The position numbers and the translations under genes were made by a program. Below the pieces are notes generated by a model, which was not told the DNA's origin, made no database searches, and saw only the letters and a program-made list of their open reading frames with translations. 64,000 bases of DNA from Pseudomonas sp. MTM4 (GTDB taxonomy: Bacteria > Pseudomonadota > Gammaproteobacteria > Pseudomonadales > Pseudomonadaceae), in contig NZ_CP048411.1 of the NCBI RefSeq assembly GCF_019355055.1, forward strand, positions 744,001 through 808,000, read 5' to 3'. Of this stretch, positions 40,369 to 50,832 are shown piece after piece. Every line of letters starts with the position of its first letter. Positions within the stretch are counted from its first letter, which is position 1.

Positions 40369-40442
40369 TGGAGGCCGATGTCGGAATCGAACCGGCGTAC
40401 ACGGATTTGCAATCCGCTGCATAACCACTCTGCCAACCGGCC
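40369..40442 (-). tRNA. tRNA-Cys (anticodon GCA)
   Basis: This 74-nt gene includes the CCA end. Acceptor GGCCGGT/ATCGGCC, anticodon arm GCGGATTGCAAATCCGT and T-arm GGTTCGATTCC fit tRNA-Cys. It lies 44 nt after tRNA-Gly. Confidence 0.97.
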
Positions 40443-40486
40443 TCAAAACGAAGACGCCGCATACTGCGGCGCCATCGTCAACAAAT

Positions 40487-40562
<76 letters not shown>

Positions 40563-40629
40563 GTCGTCTTGATGACGGGCGCCATTTTATAGTTTCAGCA
40601 CGCCGCGTCAAGCCTTTGATTAAAAAGTT

Positions 40630-41187
40630 TTATTTCTTTTCCGTAGGGCTGAGATGAGGCCAGGCGGCCATCAGGTAATTGACCATCGACCACAACGTCA
40701 GAGCGGCGGCGACGATCAGCAATGCGTAGCCAAGCCCGACCCAGATGGTCGCCAGTGGCGGGTTGGCCAGCAGGATGATGAGCGCAACCATCTGAGCCGC
40801 AGTTTTCCACTTGCCCAGGTTGGATACGGCTACCTGCGCTCGCGCACCCAGCTCGGCCATCCACTCTCGCAGGGCTGATACCACGATCTCCCGACCGATG
40901 ATGATGGCCGCCGGCAAAGTCAGCCAGAGGTTGGAATGCTCTTCGACCAGTAGCACCAGGGCTACCGCCACCATCAGCTTGTCTGCGACCGGATCGAGGA
41001 ACGCACCGAAGGGGGTACTCTGCTTGAGCTTGCGAGCGAGATAACCATCCAGCCAATCGGTTACCGCTGCGATGGCAAACACCGCGCTCGACGCCAGATA
41101 GCTCCACTGAAATGGGAGATAGAACAGCAGGATGATGATGGGTATCAGCAGCACACGCAGCACGGTGAGAATATTTGGAATGTTCAT
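40630..41187 (-). CDS. pgsA: CDP-diacylglycerol-glycerol-3-phosphate 3-phosphatidyltransferase
   Basis: This enzyme makes phosphatidylglycerophosphate, the first committed step to phosphatidylglycerol and cardiolipin, in the inner membrane. The 185-residue product has the CDP-alcohol phosphatidyltransferase signature D-G-x2-A-R-x8-G-x3-D-x3-D in [20 protein letters not shown] followed by LDPVADK, and four to five hydrophobic segments. The start is placed at [11 protein letters not shown], as in Pseudomonas PgsA; a GTG three codons earlier is less likely. It lies downstream of uvrC in the conserved gacA-uvrC-pgsA order, before the tRNA genes. Confidence 0.96.
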   Translation of the reverse strand: MNIPNILTVLRVLLIPIIILLFYLPFQWSYLASSAVFAIAAVTDWLDGYLARKLKQSTPFGAFLDPVADKLMVAVALVLLVEEHSNLWLTLPAAIIIGREIVVSALREWMAELGARAQVAVSNLGKWKTAAQMVALIILLANPPLATIWVGLGYALLIVAAALTLWSMVNYLMAAWPHLSPTEKK

Positions 41188-41221
41188 CGATACCACTGAT
41201 CCGCGGATTTAGAGGGTGATT

Positions 41222-43042
41222 CTACTCACTGTGCAGAGCGGCATAAATCGACTCGGCAAGCTTTTTACTGATACCGGGCGCCTTGGCGATTTCATCGAGA
41301 CTGGCGCGGCTGAGTTCCTGAAGACCTCCAAAGTGCTTCAGCAGTTCGCGGCGGCGCTTCGGCCCGATCCCTGCCACACCTTCAAGCGTAGAAGTCATTC
41401 GTGCTTTTCCACGTCGTGCGCGGTGGCCTGTAATGGCGAAACGGTGGGCCTCGTCGCGAACCTGCTGAATCAGGTGCAGTGCCGGGGAGTCGCCTGGCAA
41501 GGTGAATTCATGGGCTGCGTCGTTGAGATACAGCGTTTCCAGACCCGGCTTCCGGGTAACACCCTTGGCCACGCCCAGCAGGATCAGCTCCGGCACGGCG
41601 AGCTCCTGCAGCACCTCGCGGGCCATGTTGAGCTGCCCTTTGCCACCGTCAACCAGCAATATGTCAGGCAGCTTGCCCTCCCCCTCGACGGCCTTCTTGA
41701 ACCGGCGAGAGAGCGCCTGGTGCATCGCCGCATAGTCATCGCCCGCGGTAACGCCTTCGATGTTGTAACGGCGGTAATCGGACTTCAGCGGCCCTTCCGG
41801 ACCGAACACTACACAGGACGCGACGGTCGCTTCGCCGCTGGAGTGGCTGATATCGAAGCACTCCAGCCGTGTCGGCGGCTCCTCGAGATCCAACGCCTCG
41901 GCCAGGGCCTGGAACCGTGCAGCCAGATGCTGACGATTCGCCAAGCGCGCACCCAGCGCCTGCTCGGCGTTGGTCAGCGCCAGCTGTTGCCAGCGTGCGC
42001 GCGTGCCGCGAACACGGTGGCTGATGGTTAGCTCCACATCACGCAGCTCTGAAATCGCGTTAATCAGCGTATCGAAGTCTTCATGGACCGTATTGACGAT
42101 CAGCTCCGACGGTAAATCGCGCTCCATGGAGCCAAGGTAATACTGCTCGAGAAAGGCCTGCAGGACCTCACTGACGCTCTCTTCAATGGCGACCTGTGGA
42201 AAGAAATTCTTACTGCCCAGTACTCGTCCGCCACGTACGCTGATCAGGTGCACGCAGGCACCGCCTGGGCTTACGACCGCCGCAACAATGTCGACGTTGC
42301 CACTACCGCCTTCCATGCTCTGCTGATCCTGCACGCGACGCAGGATGCCGATCTGGTCGCGGATTTCCGCGGCGCGCTCGAAATCAAGCGCCATCGCCGC
42401 TTTTTCCATGTTTTTCGACAGTTCCTCGGCCAGCGCATTGCTGCGCCCTTCCAGAAACATCACGGAATGCCGGACGTCATCGGCATATTCTTCCGGGTCG
42501 ACCAGATTCACGCAGGGCGCCTTGCAGCGCTTGATCTGATACTGCAGACAGGGTCGGGTGCGGTTGCGGTAATAGCTGTCTTCGCATTGACGCACAAAGA
42601 ACGCCTTCTGCAGCAAGCTCAGACTTTCGCGAATCGCACCGGCGCTGGGGTACGGGCCGAAATAACGTCCCGGCTCCTTCTTCGCACCTCTGTGGATGCT
42701 GAGACGGGGGAAGTCCCCGCTCGAAAGAAATACATAGGGGTAGGACTTATCGTCGCGCAGCAGGATGTTGTACGGCGGGCGCCACTGTTTGATCAGAGTC
42801 TGTTCGAGCAACAGCGCTTCGGTTTCGTTCGCCGTGATCGTGGTTTCGATCTGGGCAATTTTGGCCACCAGCGCGGCTGTTTTCGGCGCCTGCCCAGTCT
42901 TGCGGAAATAGCTCGCCAGGCGCTTCTTCAGATTCTTCGCCTTGCCTACATAAAGCAGCTTGGCGTCAGCATCGAACATTCGGTAGACGCCGGGACGCCC
43001 GCTGCACGAAGCCAGAAATGCGGAGGAATCGAAGCCGCTCAT
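41222..43042 (-). CDS. uvrC: Excinuclease ABC subunit C
   Basis: UvrC makes both incisions in nucleotide excision repair after UvrAB finds the lesion. The 606-residue protein has the GIY-YIG nuclease ([20 protein letters not shown]), a UVR UvrB-binding motif ([12 protein letters not shown]), an RNase H-like nuclease half ([13 protein letters not shown]) and C-terminal helix-hairpin-helix DNA binding ([13 protein letters not shown]). The ATG shares a base with the gacA stop (TGATG), so it is coupled to gacA. Linkage of gacA and uvrC is ancient in gammaproteobacteria and does not imply a shared function. Confidence 0.97.
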   Translation of the reverse strand: MSGFDSSAFLASCSGRPGVYRMFDADAKLLYVGKAKNLKKRLASYFRKTGQAPKTAALVAKIAQIETTITANETEALLLEQTLIKQWRPPYNILLRDDKSYPYVFLSSGDFPRLSIHRGAKKEPGRYFGPYPSAGAIRESLSLLQKAFFVRQCEDSYYRNRTRPCLQYQIKRCKAPCVNLVDPEEYADDVRHSVMFLEGRSNALAEELSKNMEKAAMALDFERAAEIRDQIGILRRVQDQQSMEGGSGNVDIVAAVVSPGGACVHLISVRGGRVLGSKNFFPQVAIEESVSEVLQAFLEQYYLGSMERDLPSELIVNTVHEDFDTLINAISELRDVELTISHRVRGTRARWQQLALTNAEQALGARLANRQHLAARFQALAEALDLEEPPTRLECFDISHSSGEATVASCVVFGPEGPLKSDYRRYNIEGVTAGDDYAAMHQALSRRFKKAVEGEGKLPDILLVDGGKGQLNMAREVLQELAVPELILLGVAKGVTRKPGLETLYLNDAAHEFTLPGDSPALHLIQQVRDEAHRFAITGHRARRGKARMTSTLEGVAGIGPKRRRELLKHFGGLQELSRASLDEIAKAPGISKKLAESIYAALHSE

Positions 43043-43686
43043 CAATTGATGGTGTCGACCATGCCGTGACGGACAGCGAGCAGCGCCAGCTCGACGTCAC
43101 TAGTAATCGAAAGCTTCTCGTAGATACGGTAACGATAGGTGTTGACGGTTTTCGGCGACAGGCACAGCTTGTCAGAGATGGCCTGGACCTTCTGGCAGTT
43201 CGCGATCATCAGGGCGATCTGGATTTCTCGCTCGGAGAGAAGATCGAAAGGTGATCCGTTGACCTTGGGCTGGAATGACTTGAGCGCCAGCTGCTGGGCG
43301 ATCTGCGGGCTGATGTAGCGCTGACCCGCAAATACCATGCGGATCGCCTGAATCATCTCATCGAGCGCCGCGCCCTTGGTTAGATACCCGGCGGCACCTG
43401 CCTGCAGCAGTCGCGTCGGGAAGGGATCTTCTTCGCAGATGGTGACAGCGATGACCTTGATATCAGGATGGCTGCGCAGGAGCTTACGGGTGGCTTCAAG
43501 GCCGCCGATGCCCGGCATCTTGACGTCCATCAGGACCACATCCGGCTTGAGTTCACGCGACTTCTTGATCGCCGCCTCGCCCGATTCAGCCTGCCCAATC
43601 ACCTGCAGGCCATCGATATCGGCGAGCATTCGGGAAATGCCTGTGCGTACTAGATCGTGGTCATCGACCACCAGCACCCTAATCAA
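43042..43686 (-). CDS. gacA: Response regulator GacA
   Basis: This is a NarL/LuxR-type response regulator of 214 residues. The receiver domain has acidic residues (VVDDHD), phospho-acceptor Asp54 (VLMDVKMPG) and the conserved Lys (YLTKGA). The C-terminal LuxR helix-turn-helix carries [13 protein letters not shown]. It closely matches Pseudomonas GacA by memory, ending AVRHGMVD. With the remote sensor kinase GacS it drives small RNAs that titrate RsmA, controlling secondary metabolism, biofilm and stress traits. It is the promoter-proximal gene of gacA-uvrC-pgsA. Confidence 0.97.
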   Translation of the reverse strand: MIRVLVVDDHDLVRTGISRMLADIDGLQVIGQAESGEAAIKKSRELKPDVVLMDVKMPGIGGLEATRKLLRSHPDIKVIAVTICEEDPFPTRLLQAGAAGYLTKGAALDEMIQAIRMVFAGQRYISPQIAQQLALKSFQPKVNGSPFDLLSEREIQIALMIANCQKVQAISDKLCLSPKTVNTYRYRIYEKLSITSDVELALLAVRHGMVDTIN

Positions 43687-43820
43687 GCAGACACCTCTTC
43701 AGTGCAAATTCAAAGCTGGCTGACTGCTCGCTTCATAAGCGGCGGACTTTAACAAAAACTCACCGCCTTACCCAGACCATACATCGCAAAATGGCCAGAT
43801 GACATCACGCCCTTGGCCTA

Positions 43821-44636
43821 GTGTCAGGAACCCTGTGTGAACGGATAGGCAGGCGTACCAGTCCGAACTATGGTCAATATCGCTCTCGTCACCGGTACCT
43901 CTTTTTGTTCGAAAGTCTCATTGCAGCCCTCCTCCTGGCTGCCGTCCACCTGCTCGCAGGGCGCCTGCGCACACTTGGCCATCTGCCTCGTAGCCGTTGG
44001 CTTTCGTTGGCCGGTGGCGTTTCGGTGGCATATGTCTTCGCTCACCTCTTGCCGGAACTGGCCCGAGGTCAGGAAGTGATAGACGGTAGCGATATCTGGC
44101 TACTCAATTACCTCGAGCATCACGCCTATCTGCTGTCATTGCTTGGCCTCGCCACTTTTTATGGCTTGGAGCGCTTGATAAAGAAGCACCGGAGCGAGCT
44201 GGAGGAACATGAAGAGTCCCATGCCGGGTTGTTCTGGCTGCACATCGCTGCCTTCGCCCTCTATAACGGGCTGATTGGTTACCTGTTGACGCATGGCGCG
44301 AATGACAAACCGTACTCGCTGCTGCTCTACTGCGTCGCGATGGGGATGCACTTTCTGGTCAATGACTTCGCGCTGCAAAGCGACCACAAAGATCTGTTCA
44401 AACGCCGGGGCCGCTGGGTACTCGCGATGATGCCACTGGCTGGGTGGGGCTTCGGGGCCATGACCGATGTTTCAGAACTGGCCGTTTCGGCGCTGACCGC
44501 ATTTATTGGTGGCTCGATCATATTGAACGTGCTCAAAGAGGAGCTGCCGGAAGAGCGCAACAGCCGCTTCGGCGCCTTTCTCATCGGCTCGGTCGGTTAT
44601 TCGCTGTTGTTGCTCGGATTTCAGAATGTCAGCTGA
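43821..44636 (+). CDS. Polytopic membrane protein of unknown function
   Basis: This product of up to 271 residues has about seven hydrophobic segments. The start is unclear: the GTG at 43821 gives 30 polar residues before the first helix (FESLIAALLLAAVHLLAG), and a start nearer that helix is likely. The segment FAHLLPELARGQEVI and the later ALYNGLIGYLL recall ZIP metal transporters, but the HExPH-type motif is absent, so this is only a weak resemblance. Histidine-rich stretches (LEHHAYLL, HRSELEEHEESH) could bind metal. It is divergent from gacA and has no helpful neighbours. Confidence 0.6.
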   Translation: MSGTLCERIGRRTSPNYGQYRSRHRYLFLFESLIAALLLAAVHLLAGRLRTLGHLPRSRWLSLAGGVSVAYVFAHLLPELARGQEVIDGSDIWLLNYLEHHAYLLSLLGLATFYGLERLIKKHRSELEEHEESHAGLFWLHIAAFALYNGLIGYLLTHGANDKPYSLLLYCVAMGMHFLVNDFALQSDHKDLFKRRGRWVLAMMPLAGWGFGAMTDVSELAVSALTAFIGGSIILNVLKEELPEERNSRFGAFLIGSVGYSLLLLGFQNVS

Positions 44637-44789
44637 TCCGTGACACCACGACTACTCGACATTCGATTCAGCCATCACAACCACGCCGCTCACGTAAGGC
44701 ACAGGCTGGTTGATACTGTTGAGCACGGATTCGGGCGGTGCACTCCCCCCAGGACTTCGATCAACGCAACGGGTCACCAAGAGACTTTC

Positions 44790-45116
44790 ATGCTTAAAAC
44801 CTTCGCACTATTTGCCGTCACAGCTGTTGCCGAGATCGTCGGTTGCTACCTGCCTTATCTCTGGCTCAAGCACGGCAAAAGCGCCTGGCTCCTGGTGCCC
44901 GCCGCGTTGTCGCTAGCACTCTTTGCATGGCTGCTGACACTGCACCCGACCGCCGCGGGCCGGGTTTATGCCGCGTACGGCGGCGTTTATGTGGGCGTAG
45001 CGCTGCTCTGGTTATGGCTGGTGGATGGCGTTCGGCCAACTCATTGGGATTTGCTCGGCTGTGCAGTCGCCTTCCTCGGCATGGCAATCATCATGTTCGC
45101 ACCGCGAGCGACCTGA
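44790..45116 (+). CDS. YnfA-family (UPF0060) small membrane protein
   Basis: This protein of 108 residues has four transmembrane helices and belongs to the YnfA family, distantly related to small multidrug resistance transporters. The family start ([22 protein letters not shown]) and [27 protein letters not shown] are seen. It may form a dimeric exporter, but the substrate is not established. The start is the ATG immediately before LKTF; the open frame extends upstream without support. It is convergent with the peptidase gene next to it. Confidence 0.88.
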   Translation: MLKTFALFAVTAVAEIVGCYLPYLWLKHGKSAWLLVPAALSLALFAWLLTLHPTAAGRVYAAYGGVYVGVALLWLWLVDGVRPTHWDLLGCAVAFLGMAIIMFAPRAT

Positions 45117-45128
45117 GCTAGAGCCGAC

Positions 45129-47063
45129 TTATGGCCGCTCCGCCGCACGCTTAGCAAGCAGCCCCTGATAGAAACGGCACTCACGCTCCAGCGCATCCGC
45201 CAGATTGCTTGCCTGCCGGAAACCATGATGTTCTTGCGGATAAAGACGGTACTCGACCGGGATGTTTCTCTGACGAAGCGCCGCCACCATTGATTCGGTC
45301 TGTTCGGGAAGCACCACCGAGTCCTGCCCGCCCTGAAAGAAGATCACCGGCACCTTGATCTGCGCCGCATTGTGCAGCGGGGCGCGCTGACGGTAACGCT
45401 CGGCATGACGCTGCGGATCGCCGATCAGCCAGTCCAGATAGTCCGCCTCGAACTTATGCGTGACGCGCCGCAACGCTAACGGGTCGCTGACACCATAAAG
45501 ACTGGCGCCACCACTGAAGCCGGCATCGGATGCCAGCGCGCAGAGCGCGGTAAAGCCGCCGGCGCTCGAACCGCGAATGAAGGTGCGGGCCGGATCGATC
45601 TGCCCATCCTCAGCCAGCGCACTGACGGCGGCGCGTGCATCTTCCACATCGACAACACCCCATTGCCCGCGCAGCCGCTGCCGGTAAGCGCGACCGAAAC
45701 CGCTGCTGCCTCGGTAGTTGATATCGGCCACGGCAAATCCTCGCTGGGTCCAGTATTGGATCCGCGGATCGAATACCGGATAGCAGGCCGACGTCGGCCC
45801 GCCGTGCAAGAAGATCACCAGCGGTGGGCGCTCGCCGTCCAGGCTCCGGCAGTTGGCATTGCGCGGCGGATAGAAGAATGCGTGAGCAGTTTCGTCACGC
45901 CCGGTGACGAAACTGAGCGACCGCGGACGCGACAAGGCGTCGGTCGATAGCGGCTGCTCGCCACCCGCGATGATGTTGGCCTGGCCGGTTCGCCGGTCTA
46001 TGGCCAGCAGCGCTGGCGCGCGATCGACGGCTGCGGCGATACAGTAGTAGTTCCGATTATCGGCAGCCAGCTGCCGGCACCGGCTGAATGCCATCGCCAG
46101 TTGGCGCTCGCAGCCCCCGGCGTCCCGCTCGAACAGCAGGCCGTAGCCGTCGACCATGCGCGTCAGTAGCAGGCCGCCTTCGGCAAGCGGCAAATAGCTA
46201 TTTGTGCCCAACTGCCACGGGGCGGGCGCATGGTCGAATGCCAGCTGCGCCGGGCCAACCACATCGGGCCCGGACTCGCCATTCGCAGGCGTGAGCGCCG
46301 GGACCAATCGGCCATCCTGCTCCCGCCAGGGCTGCCACCAGCCTGCTTTGTCGCTCAGGCAGTAAAGCGTGCCATCCGATGCAAAGCGTGGTTGTTGCAG
46401 GGATTCATCACCTTCGCGTCCGGCCAGGCATTGCGGCGTCTGCCATGTGCCATCGGTGTCGCGCTCGGCCATCCAGAGGCTGGTTGCGGTCCAGGGTTGC
46501 TCGGGGCGCTGCCACTGGATCCAGGCCATGCGCCGGGCTTCGGCATCGAGCGTTGGCGACGAGTAGAAGTCTGCACCTTCGGCGATAACGCTGCGCTGGC
46601 CGGCACTCAGCGAGAAACTGACCAGCCGATGCTCCACGCGCTCGCCGGCGTGGTCCTCCTCGACCGCCACGATGGCGGCATGCTGAGAATCGAACTGCAG
46701 ATCACCGTAGCGGCAATCGGGCCGCTGCGTGAGTGCAAGGGGCTCGTGTGCGTCGTCCGCGATGGTCTGCAGATGGATCTGCTGATCCTTCTCATTGACG
46801 AACGCAACGCCTGCATCCGTCAGGCAGAAGGCTCCGCCACCATATTCATAGACCCGGCTGCGAAGCGATACGTCTGGCGGTGTCACACAGACAGCCCGCC
46901 CGTCTCGCCAGTACCAAAGGGTGCAGCGAGCATCCGTTGGCTGATACTCGATCCAGAACAGCCCGCCGTGCCCTGCCCTGATCTCGGCGAAATCTCGGCT
47001 CGCCGAGGCGGCTTTCTCGGCAGTCCAGTCACTGGGCCAGAAGCCGTATGGGATTTTGTTCAT
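45129..47063 (-). CDS. pqqH: Prolyl-oligopeptidase family peptidase of the PQQ operon
   Basis: This is an S9-family serine peptidase of 644 residues: an N-terminal beta-propeller (about 1-370) and a C-terminal alpha/beta-hydrolase domain. The nucleophile lies in RGSSAGGFT, the Asp in FQGGQDSVV and the His in PQEHHGF. It lacks a signal peptide. Its start is 38 nt after pqqE on the same strand, as in P. aeruginosa where the equivalent is PA1990 (pqqH). It may trim the PqqA peptide or recycle its remnants; this is inferred from location. Confidence 0.88.
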   Translation of the reverse strand: MNKIPYGFWPSDWTAEKAASASRDFAEIRAGHGGLFWIEYQPTDARCTLWYWRDGRAVCVTPPDVSLRSRVYEYGGGAFCLTDAGVAFVNEKDQQIHLQTIADDAHEPLALTQRPDCRYGDLQFDSQHAAIVAVEEDHAGERVEHRLVSFSLSAGQRSVIAEGADFYSSPTLDAEARRMAWIQWQRPEQPWTATSLWMAERDTDGTWQTPQCLAGREGDESLQQPRFASDGTLYCLSDKAGWWQPWREQDGRLVPALTPANGESGPDVVGPAQLAFDHAPAPWQLGTNSYLPLAEGGLLLTRMVDGYGLLFERDAGGCERQLAMAFSRCRQLAADNRNYYCIAAAVDRAPALLAIDRRTGQANIIAGGEQPLSTDALSRPRSLSFVTGRDETAHAFFYPPRNANCRSLDGERPPLVIFLHGGPTSACYPVFDPRIQYWTQRGFAVADINYRGSSGFGRAYRQRLRGQWGVVDVEDARAAVSALAEDGQIDPARTFIRGSSAGGFTALCALASDAGFSGGASLYGVSDPLALRRVTHKFEADYLDWLIGDPQRHAERYRQRAPLHNAAQIKVPVIFFQGGQDSVVLPEQTESMVAALRQRNIPVEYRLYPQEHHGFRQASNLADALERECRFYQGLLAKRAAERP

Positions 47064-47100
47064 CGTTCGGTTGGCTCCGGTCGGCGGTAACGTAACGGTC

Positions 47101-48255
47101 TCAAACCTTGAGGATCAGCCGCGATGCCTTCTCGTTGCGGAAGGTCAGCTCATCCAGCCCGCGCGGCGTCTGCTCGGCCTCGGTGCGCGCGGCGAGAATT
47201 ACGCCGTGATGGGCGGATTTGCTGCACACCGGGTCGGCATTGGCGGCATCGCCAGTAAGCATGAAAGCCTGGCAGCGACAGCCGCCAAAGTCGTTCTCCT
47301 TCTCGTCACAGGATTGGCAAGGCTCAGGCATCCAGTCGAAACCGCGAAACTTGTTGAAGCCGAACGAGTGCTTCCAGATCTGCTCGATGCTCTGCTCGCG
47401 CACGTTGGGGAAGCTGATCGGCAACTGACGCGCGCTGTGGCATGGCAACGCAGTGCCGTCGGGCGTGATGTCGAGAAACAGGTTGCCCCAGCCGTTCATG
47501 CAGCCCTTCGGCCGCTCTTCGTAGTAATCGGGCGTGACGAAGATCAGCTTGCAGGGGTGATTCTCGGCGGCCAACTTGTCGCGCCACTGGTTGGTGATGC
47601 GCTCGGCCCGCTCCAGCTGCGCCTTGCTCGGCAACAGCCCGGCGCGGTTCAGCTCGGCCCAACCGTAGAATTGACAGGTGGCGAGTTCAACGAAGTCCGC
47701 TTCCAACTCCAGGCACAGCTGGATGATGCGTTCGATGTTGTCGATGTTGTGCCGATGGGTGACGAAGTTGAGCACCATCGGATAGCCGTGGGCTTTCACC
47801 GCACGCGCCATGGCCAGTTTCTGCGCGAAAGCCTTCTTCGAGCCGGCGAGCAGGTTGTTCACCTCTTCGTCGGCGGCCTGGAAACTGATCTGGATGTGGT
47901 CGAGGCCAGCGTCGGCGAACGAGGCGATCTTTTCCTCGGTCAGGCCGATGCCCGACGTGATCAAGTTGGTGTAGTAGCCAAGGTCCCGCGCCGCCTTGAT
48001 CAGGTCGGCCAAGTCCTGACGCACCAGCGGTTCGCCTCCCGAGAATCCCAGCTGTGCCGCACCCATCTCGCGCGCCTGGCGGAATACTTCGATCCACTCG
48101 GCAGTGCTCAGCTCGTCACGGCTGCGGGCAAAATCCAGCGGATTCGAGCAATACGGGCACTGCAACGGGCAGCGATAAGTCAACTCGGCAAGCAGCCATA
48201 GCGGCGGACCGGGTTCGCAGCCCGGCTTAGCGAAGCTCGATCCAGAACCGCTCAA
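47101..48255 (-). CDS. pqqE: PQQ biosynthesis radical SAM protein PqqE
   Basis: PqqE is a radical S-adenosylmethionine enzyme that links Glu and Tyr side chains of PqqA by a carbon-carbon bond. The cluster motif CPLQCPYC lies near residues 29-36, then SGGEPL. C-terminal SPASM cysteines for auxiliary clusters are visible ([29 protein letters not shown]). The 384-residue frame begins at TTG 48255, with GGAGGT five nt upstream, overlapping the end of pqqD by 29 nt. No ATG is available near that point, so the TTG start is well supported. Confidence 0.95.
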   Translation of the reverse strand: MSGSGSSFAKPGCEPGPPLWLLAELTYRCPLQCPYCSNPLDFARSRDELSTAEWIEVFRQAREMGAAQLGFSGGEPLVRQDLADLIKAARDLGYYTNLITSGIGLTEEKIASFADAGLDHIQISFQAADEEVNNLLAGSKKAFAQKLAMARAVKAHGYPMVLNFVTHRHNIDNIERIIQLCLELEADFVELATCQFYGWAELNRAGLLPSKAQLERAERITNQWRDKLAAENHPCKLIFVTPDYYEERPKGCMNGWGNLFLDITPDGTALPCHSARQLPISFPNVREQSIEQIWKHSFGFNKFRGFDWMPEPCQSCDEKENDFGGCRCQAFMLTGDAANADPVCSKSAHHGVILAARTEAEQTPRGLDELTFRNEKASRLILKV

Positions 48256-48505
48256 CGGCTACCTCCAAGAATGCGACGATATCCTCTTCGATCCCTTCCG
48301 CCTCGGGATAGCGCACCTGCAGATCGGCGACGATGGCGCCGACGGTACGCGCGCCGTCAACTTCAGCCAGTACCGCGGAGGCGCTCTCGTTGAGTTTGAT
48401 CATGCCTTCGGGATAGAGCAGCACGTGGCATTTCTGCACAGGTTCCCACTGGAAGCGGAAGCCGCGGCGCAAGGCAGGGATCTGGGTCAGTTGGATGTCA
48501 CTCAT
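48227..48505 (-). CDS. pqqD: PqqA-binding chaperone PqqD
   Basis: This small protein of 92 residues binds PqqA and presents it to PqqE. The family features are the hydrophobic centre ([20 protein letters not shown]) and the winged-helix-like C-terminus ending in FWIELR. It ends inside pqqE, so translation is coupled. It is separated from pqqC by a 134-nt gap that holds a REP-like arm, which is unusual in an otherwise compact operon. Confidence 0.94.
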   Translation of the reverse strand: MSDIQLTQIPALRRGFRFQWEPVQKCHVLLYPEGMIKLNESASAVLAEVDGARTVGAIVADLQVRYPEAEGIEEDIVAFLEVAVERFWIELR

Positions 48506-48639
48506 GGTCCGTTGTCTCGCCAGTGGACAGGCGGTGGCTTAGCCTGGTTGTGAATCGATTCGTTTGAGCGGGCTTCGTGGTGGGCTGAAGCCCACCCTAC
48601 TACCGAAGCGAAGCGCCGCCGGCCCGACCTACCGAAGTG
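48506..48639. other. Spacer between pqqC and pqqD
   Basis: This 134-nt gap lies inside the pqq operon and holds the REP-like repeat described separately. The region 48605-48625 (GAAGCGAAGCGCCGCCGGCCC) also corresponds, inverted, to sequence flanking the other REP pair at 19420-19436. A processing or partial termination point is possible. Confidence 0.5.
48580..48600 (+). repeat. REP-like repeat arm
   Basis: This 21-bp unit is identical to the arm at 19442-19462 and is internally palindromic (TGGGCTGAAGCCCA). It is a single copy here. Confidence 0.8.
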
Positions 48640-49392
48640 TCAAAACGTAATGCCGTTGTGCCAGACGCGCTCGCGGGTCACGGTGTGGTACGGCGAGCGG
48701 TCCAGTTCGTAGGCCATGCTCATGGCGTCCAGCATGCTCCACAAGACGTCGAGTTTGAATTGAAGAATGTTCAGCATGCGCTCCTGACTCTCACGAGTGG
48801 TGTAGTGCTCGAGCGTGATGCGTAGGCCGTGTTCGACGTCGCGGCGCGCTTCTTTCAGGCGCTTGCGGAAATAGTCGTAACCGGACGGATCGATCCAGCT
48901 GTAATGCTGCGGCCAAGCATCCAGGCGCGACTGATGGATGGTCGGAGCGAAGAGCTCGGTCAGCGAGCTGCTCGCCGCTTCCTGCCAGACCGCACGACGC
49001 GCGAAGTTGACATAGGCATCCACCGCAAAACGTACGCCCGGCAGCACCAGTTCCTGCGACAGCACCTGTTCGCGTTCGAGCCCCACGGCTTCAGCCAACC
49101 GCAGCCAGGCTTCGATGCCGCCCTCCTCGCCGGGCACACCATCATGGTCGATGATGCGCTGTACCCATTCGCGCCGGGTATCGCGATCCGGGCAGTTGGC
49201 CAGGATCGCGGCATCCTTCACCGGTATGCACACCTGGTAGTAGAAGCGGTTCGCCACCCAACCCTGGATCTGCTCAGGGGTCGAGCGGCCTTCGTACATG
49301 GCGCGGTGGAACGGGTGGTGGATGTGGTAGTAGTCGCCCTTGGCGCGCAGCGCCTGCTCGAACTCAGCGCGGGTCATGGCTGGCAGGGTCAT
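48640..49392 (-). CDS. pqqC: Pyrroloquinoline-quinone synthase PqqC
   Basis: PqqC carries out the last step of PQQ formation, ring closure and an eight-electron oxidation with O2, without a metal. The 250-residue product shows the active-site rich segment [15 protein letters not shown] and [15 protein letters not shown]; the C-terminal half contains [16 protein letters not shown] [10 protein letters not shown]. The start is ATG 49392 with AAGGAAG upstream; the frame is open further upstream but without support. It lies 77 nt after pqqB. Confidence 0.95.
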   Translation of the reverse strand: MTLPAMTRAEFEQALRAKGDYYHIHHPFHRAMYEGRSTPEQIQGWVANRFYYQVCIPVKDAAILANCPDRDTRREWVQRIIDHDGVPGEEGGIEAWLRLAEAVGLEREQVLSQELVLPGVRFAVDAYVNFARRAVWQEAASSSLTELFAPTIHQSRLDAWPQHYSWIDPSGYDYFRKRLKEARRDVEHGLRITLEHYTTRESQERMLNILQFKLDVLWSMLDAMSMAYELDRSPYHTVTRERVWHNGITF

Positions 49393-49469
49393 CGCGGCTT
49401 CCTTTGCTGTTCCCGCTGCGGCAATGCACAACGCGGGAAGGGTTGCTCTCATAGGGTGCGCTCTGCGCA

Positions 49470-50381
49470 CTACAGCTCGATGCTCATGCCATCGAAGGCT
49501 ACTTCGATGCCGTGCTCGTCGAGGGCTGCACGCTCGGCCGAGTCTTCATCGAGGATGGGATTGGTGTTGTTTATATGGATGAGGATCTTGCGAGCCGCCG
49601 GCATCCCATCGAGCACCTCGATCATGCCGCCGCGGCCGCTCTGCTGGAGATGACCCATCTCGGACCCGAGCTTGGTCCCCACTTCACGCACACGCATTTC
49701 GTCATCGCGCCAGAGCGTGCCGTCGACCAACAAGCAATCGGCGCCGCGCATCAGTTCCAGCAGCTCGGGGCTGACTTTGCCCAGCCCCGGTGCGTAGAAC
49801 AGCTTGCCGCCAGTGTTGTGATCCTCGATCAGCAGGCCAATGTTGTCGCCCGGATGCGGGTCGTTGCGATGCGGCGAGTATGGCGGTGCGGCGCTGCGCA
49901 GCGGAATTGGCGTAATTTCGAGATCTGGACAGGTCGGAGTGCGGAAGCTGTTTTCCAGTGCAATGGGGTTCCAGCGCAGGCCACCATTCCAATGTTCGAG
50001 CATCTTGAACAGCGGAAAACCGGTCGTGAGGTCCTGATGAACCATCTCGGTACACCAGACTTCATGAGGGCAGCCTTCACGCAGCGTCAGCAAGCCGGTG
50101 GTGTGGTCGATCTGGCTGTCGAGCAGGATGATCGCGCCGATTGCCGTATCGCGCGGCGCACGTGCCGGCTGCAGGGCGGGAAACGACTCCAGCTGCACAC
50201 GGATGTCCGGCGAGGCGTTGCACAGTATCCAATGCTCGCCATCATCACTGATGGCAATGGATGACTGGGTACGCGCCTGTGCGCGCAAGGTGCCGTTACG
50301 CAACCCGGCGCAATTGGCGCAGTTGCAGTTCCACTGAGGAAAGCCGCCGCCGGCAGCAGAACCGAGAATCTGGATGAACAT
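49470..50381 (-). CDS. pqqB: PQQ biosynthesis protein PqqB
   Basis: PqqB is a metallo-beta-lactamase-fold protein of 303 residues. It has been proposed as an oxygenase that hydroxylates the crosslinked tyrosine. The N-terminus [18 protein letters not shown] is the family signature, with a CNCANC zinc site and the fold motif [10 protein letters not shown]. The C-terminal HINNTNPIL is also conserved. AAAGGA precedes the ATG. A GC hairpin separates it from pqqA and should make it less expressed than the peptide. Confidence 0.95.
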   Translation of the reverse strand: MFIQILGSAAGGGFPQWNCNCANCAGLRNGTLRAQARTQSSIAISDDGEHWILCNASPDIRVQLESFPALQPARAPRDTAIGAIILLDSQIDHTTGLLTLREGCPHEVWCTEMVHQDLTTGFPLFKMLEHWNGGLRWNPIALENSFRTPTCPDLEITPIPLRSAAPPYSPHRNDPHPGDNIGLLIEDHNTGGKLFYAPGLGKVSPELLELMRGADCLLVDGTLWRDDEMRVREVGTKLGSEMGHLQQSGRGGMIEVLDGMPAARKILIHINNTNPILDEDSAERAALDEHGIEVAFDGMSIEL

Positions 50382-50400
50382 TGCAGTCCTTTAAAACGAA

Positions 50401-50420
50401 GCCCCGGCCTGGGCCGGGGC
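50401..50420 (-). terminator. Attenuator hairpin between pqqA and pqqB
   Basis: GCCCCGGCC / GGCCGGGGC form a perfect stem, followed on the minus strand by TTCGTTTT and then the pqqB ribosome site. It lies 6 nt after the pqqA stop. Partial termination would give excess pqqA transcript, as known in other pqq operons. Confidence 0.8.
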
Positions 50421-50426
50421 GAAAAA

Positions 50427-50498
50427 TCAGCGGTTGGCGAAGTACATGGTCACTTCGAAACCGATACGCAGGTCGATGAAAGCAGGTTTGGTCCACAT
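50427..50498 (-). CDS. pqqA: PQQ precursor peptide PqqA
   Basis: This peptide of 23 residues is the substrate from which PQQ is made. It reads [13 protein letters not shown] then [10 protein letters not shown]; the Glu and Tyr spaced E-V-T-M-Y (residues 15 and 19) are the ones crosslinked by PqqE. GGGGATCG lies upstream of the ATG. It heads the pqqABCDE operon and is too short for most gene finders. Confidence 0.97.
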   Translation of the reverse strand: MWTKPAFIDLRIGFEVTMYFANR

Positions 50499-50832
50499 GG
50501 TTCGATCCCCTCTATTTACGGCTGCGGATTGGCCCGACAGCCTATTGAACACCCTAGTCCACTGAAAAGCAGAATGGCACAGAAGGAGACAACGCAGCGT
50601 CCGGGTAGTGCCCAGCGCGTCGCCTCGTCATCGGCGGAACACCTCTAGCGGAAGTGCCGCCCCAGCTCAGCGTCATCGGACAGATTCGGTGCCTTGTCTC
50701 TCAGGCTCGCTGCGATTGCAGTCGCGTAAACGTTGGCCTCGGCAATCGCTCCACCGACGAAAAACCGTTAGGCTGCTCATGGAAACGCCACCGAGATTGT
50801 TTCCACTCACTTTTCGTTATGCAGGCGTGTAA
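50499..50832. other. Divergent region between pqqA and the MFS gene
   Basis: This 334-nt region should contain the pqqA promoter and the promoter of the MFS gene. No small gene, strong hairpin or recognised operator was seen. Confidence 0.5.
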
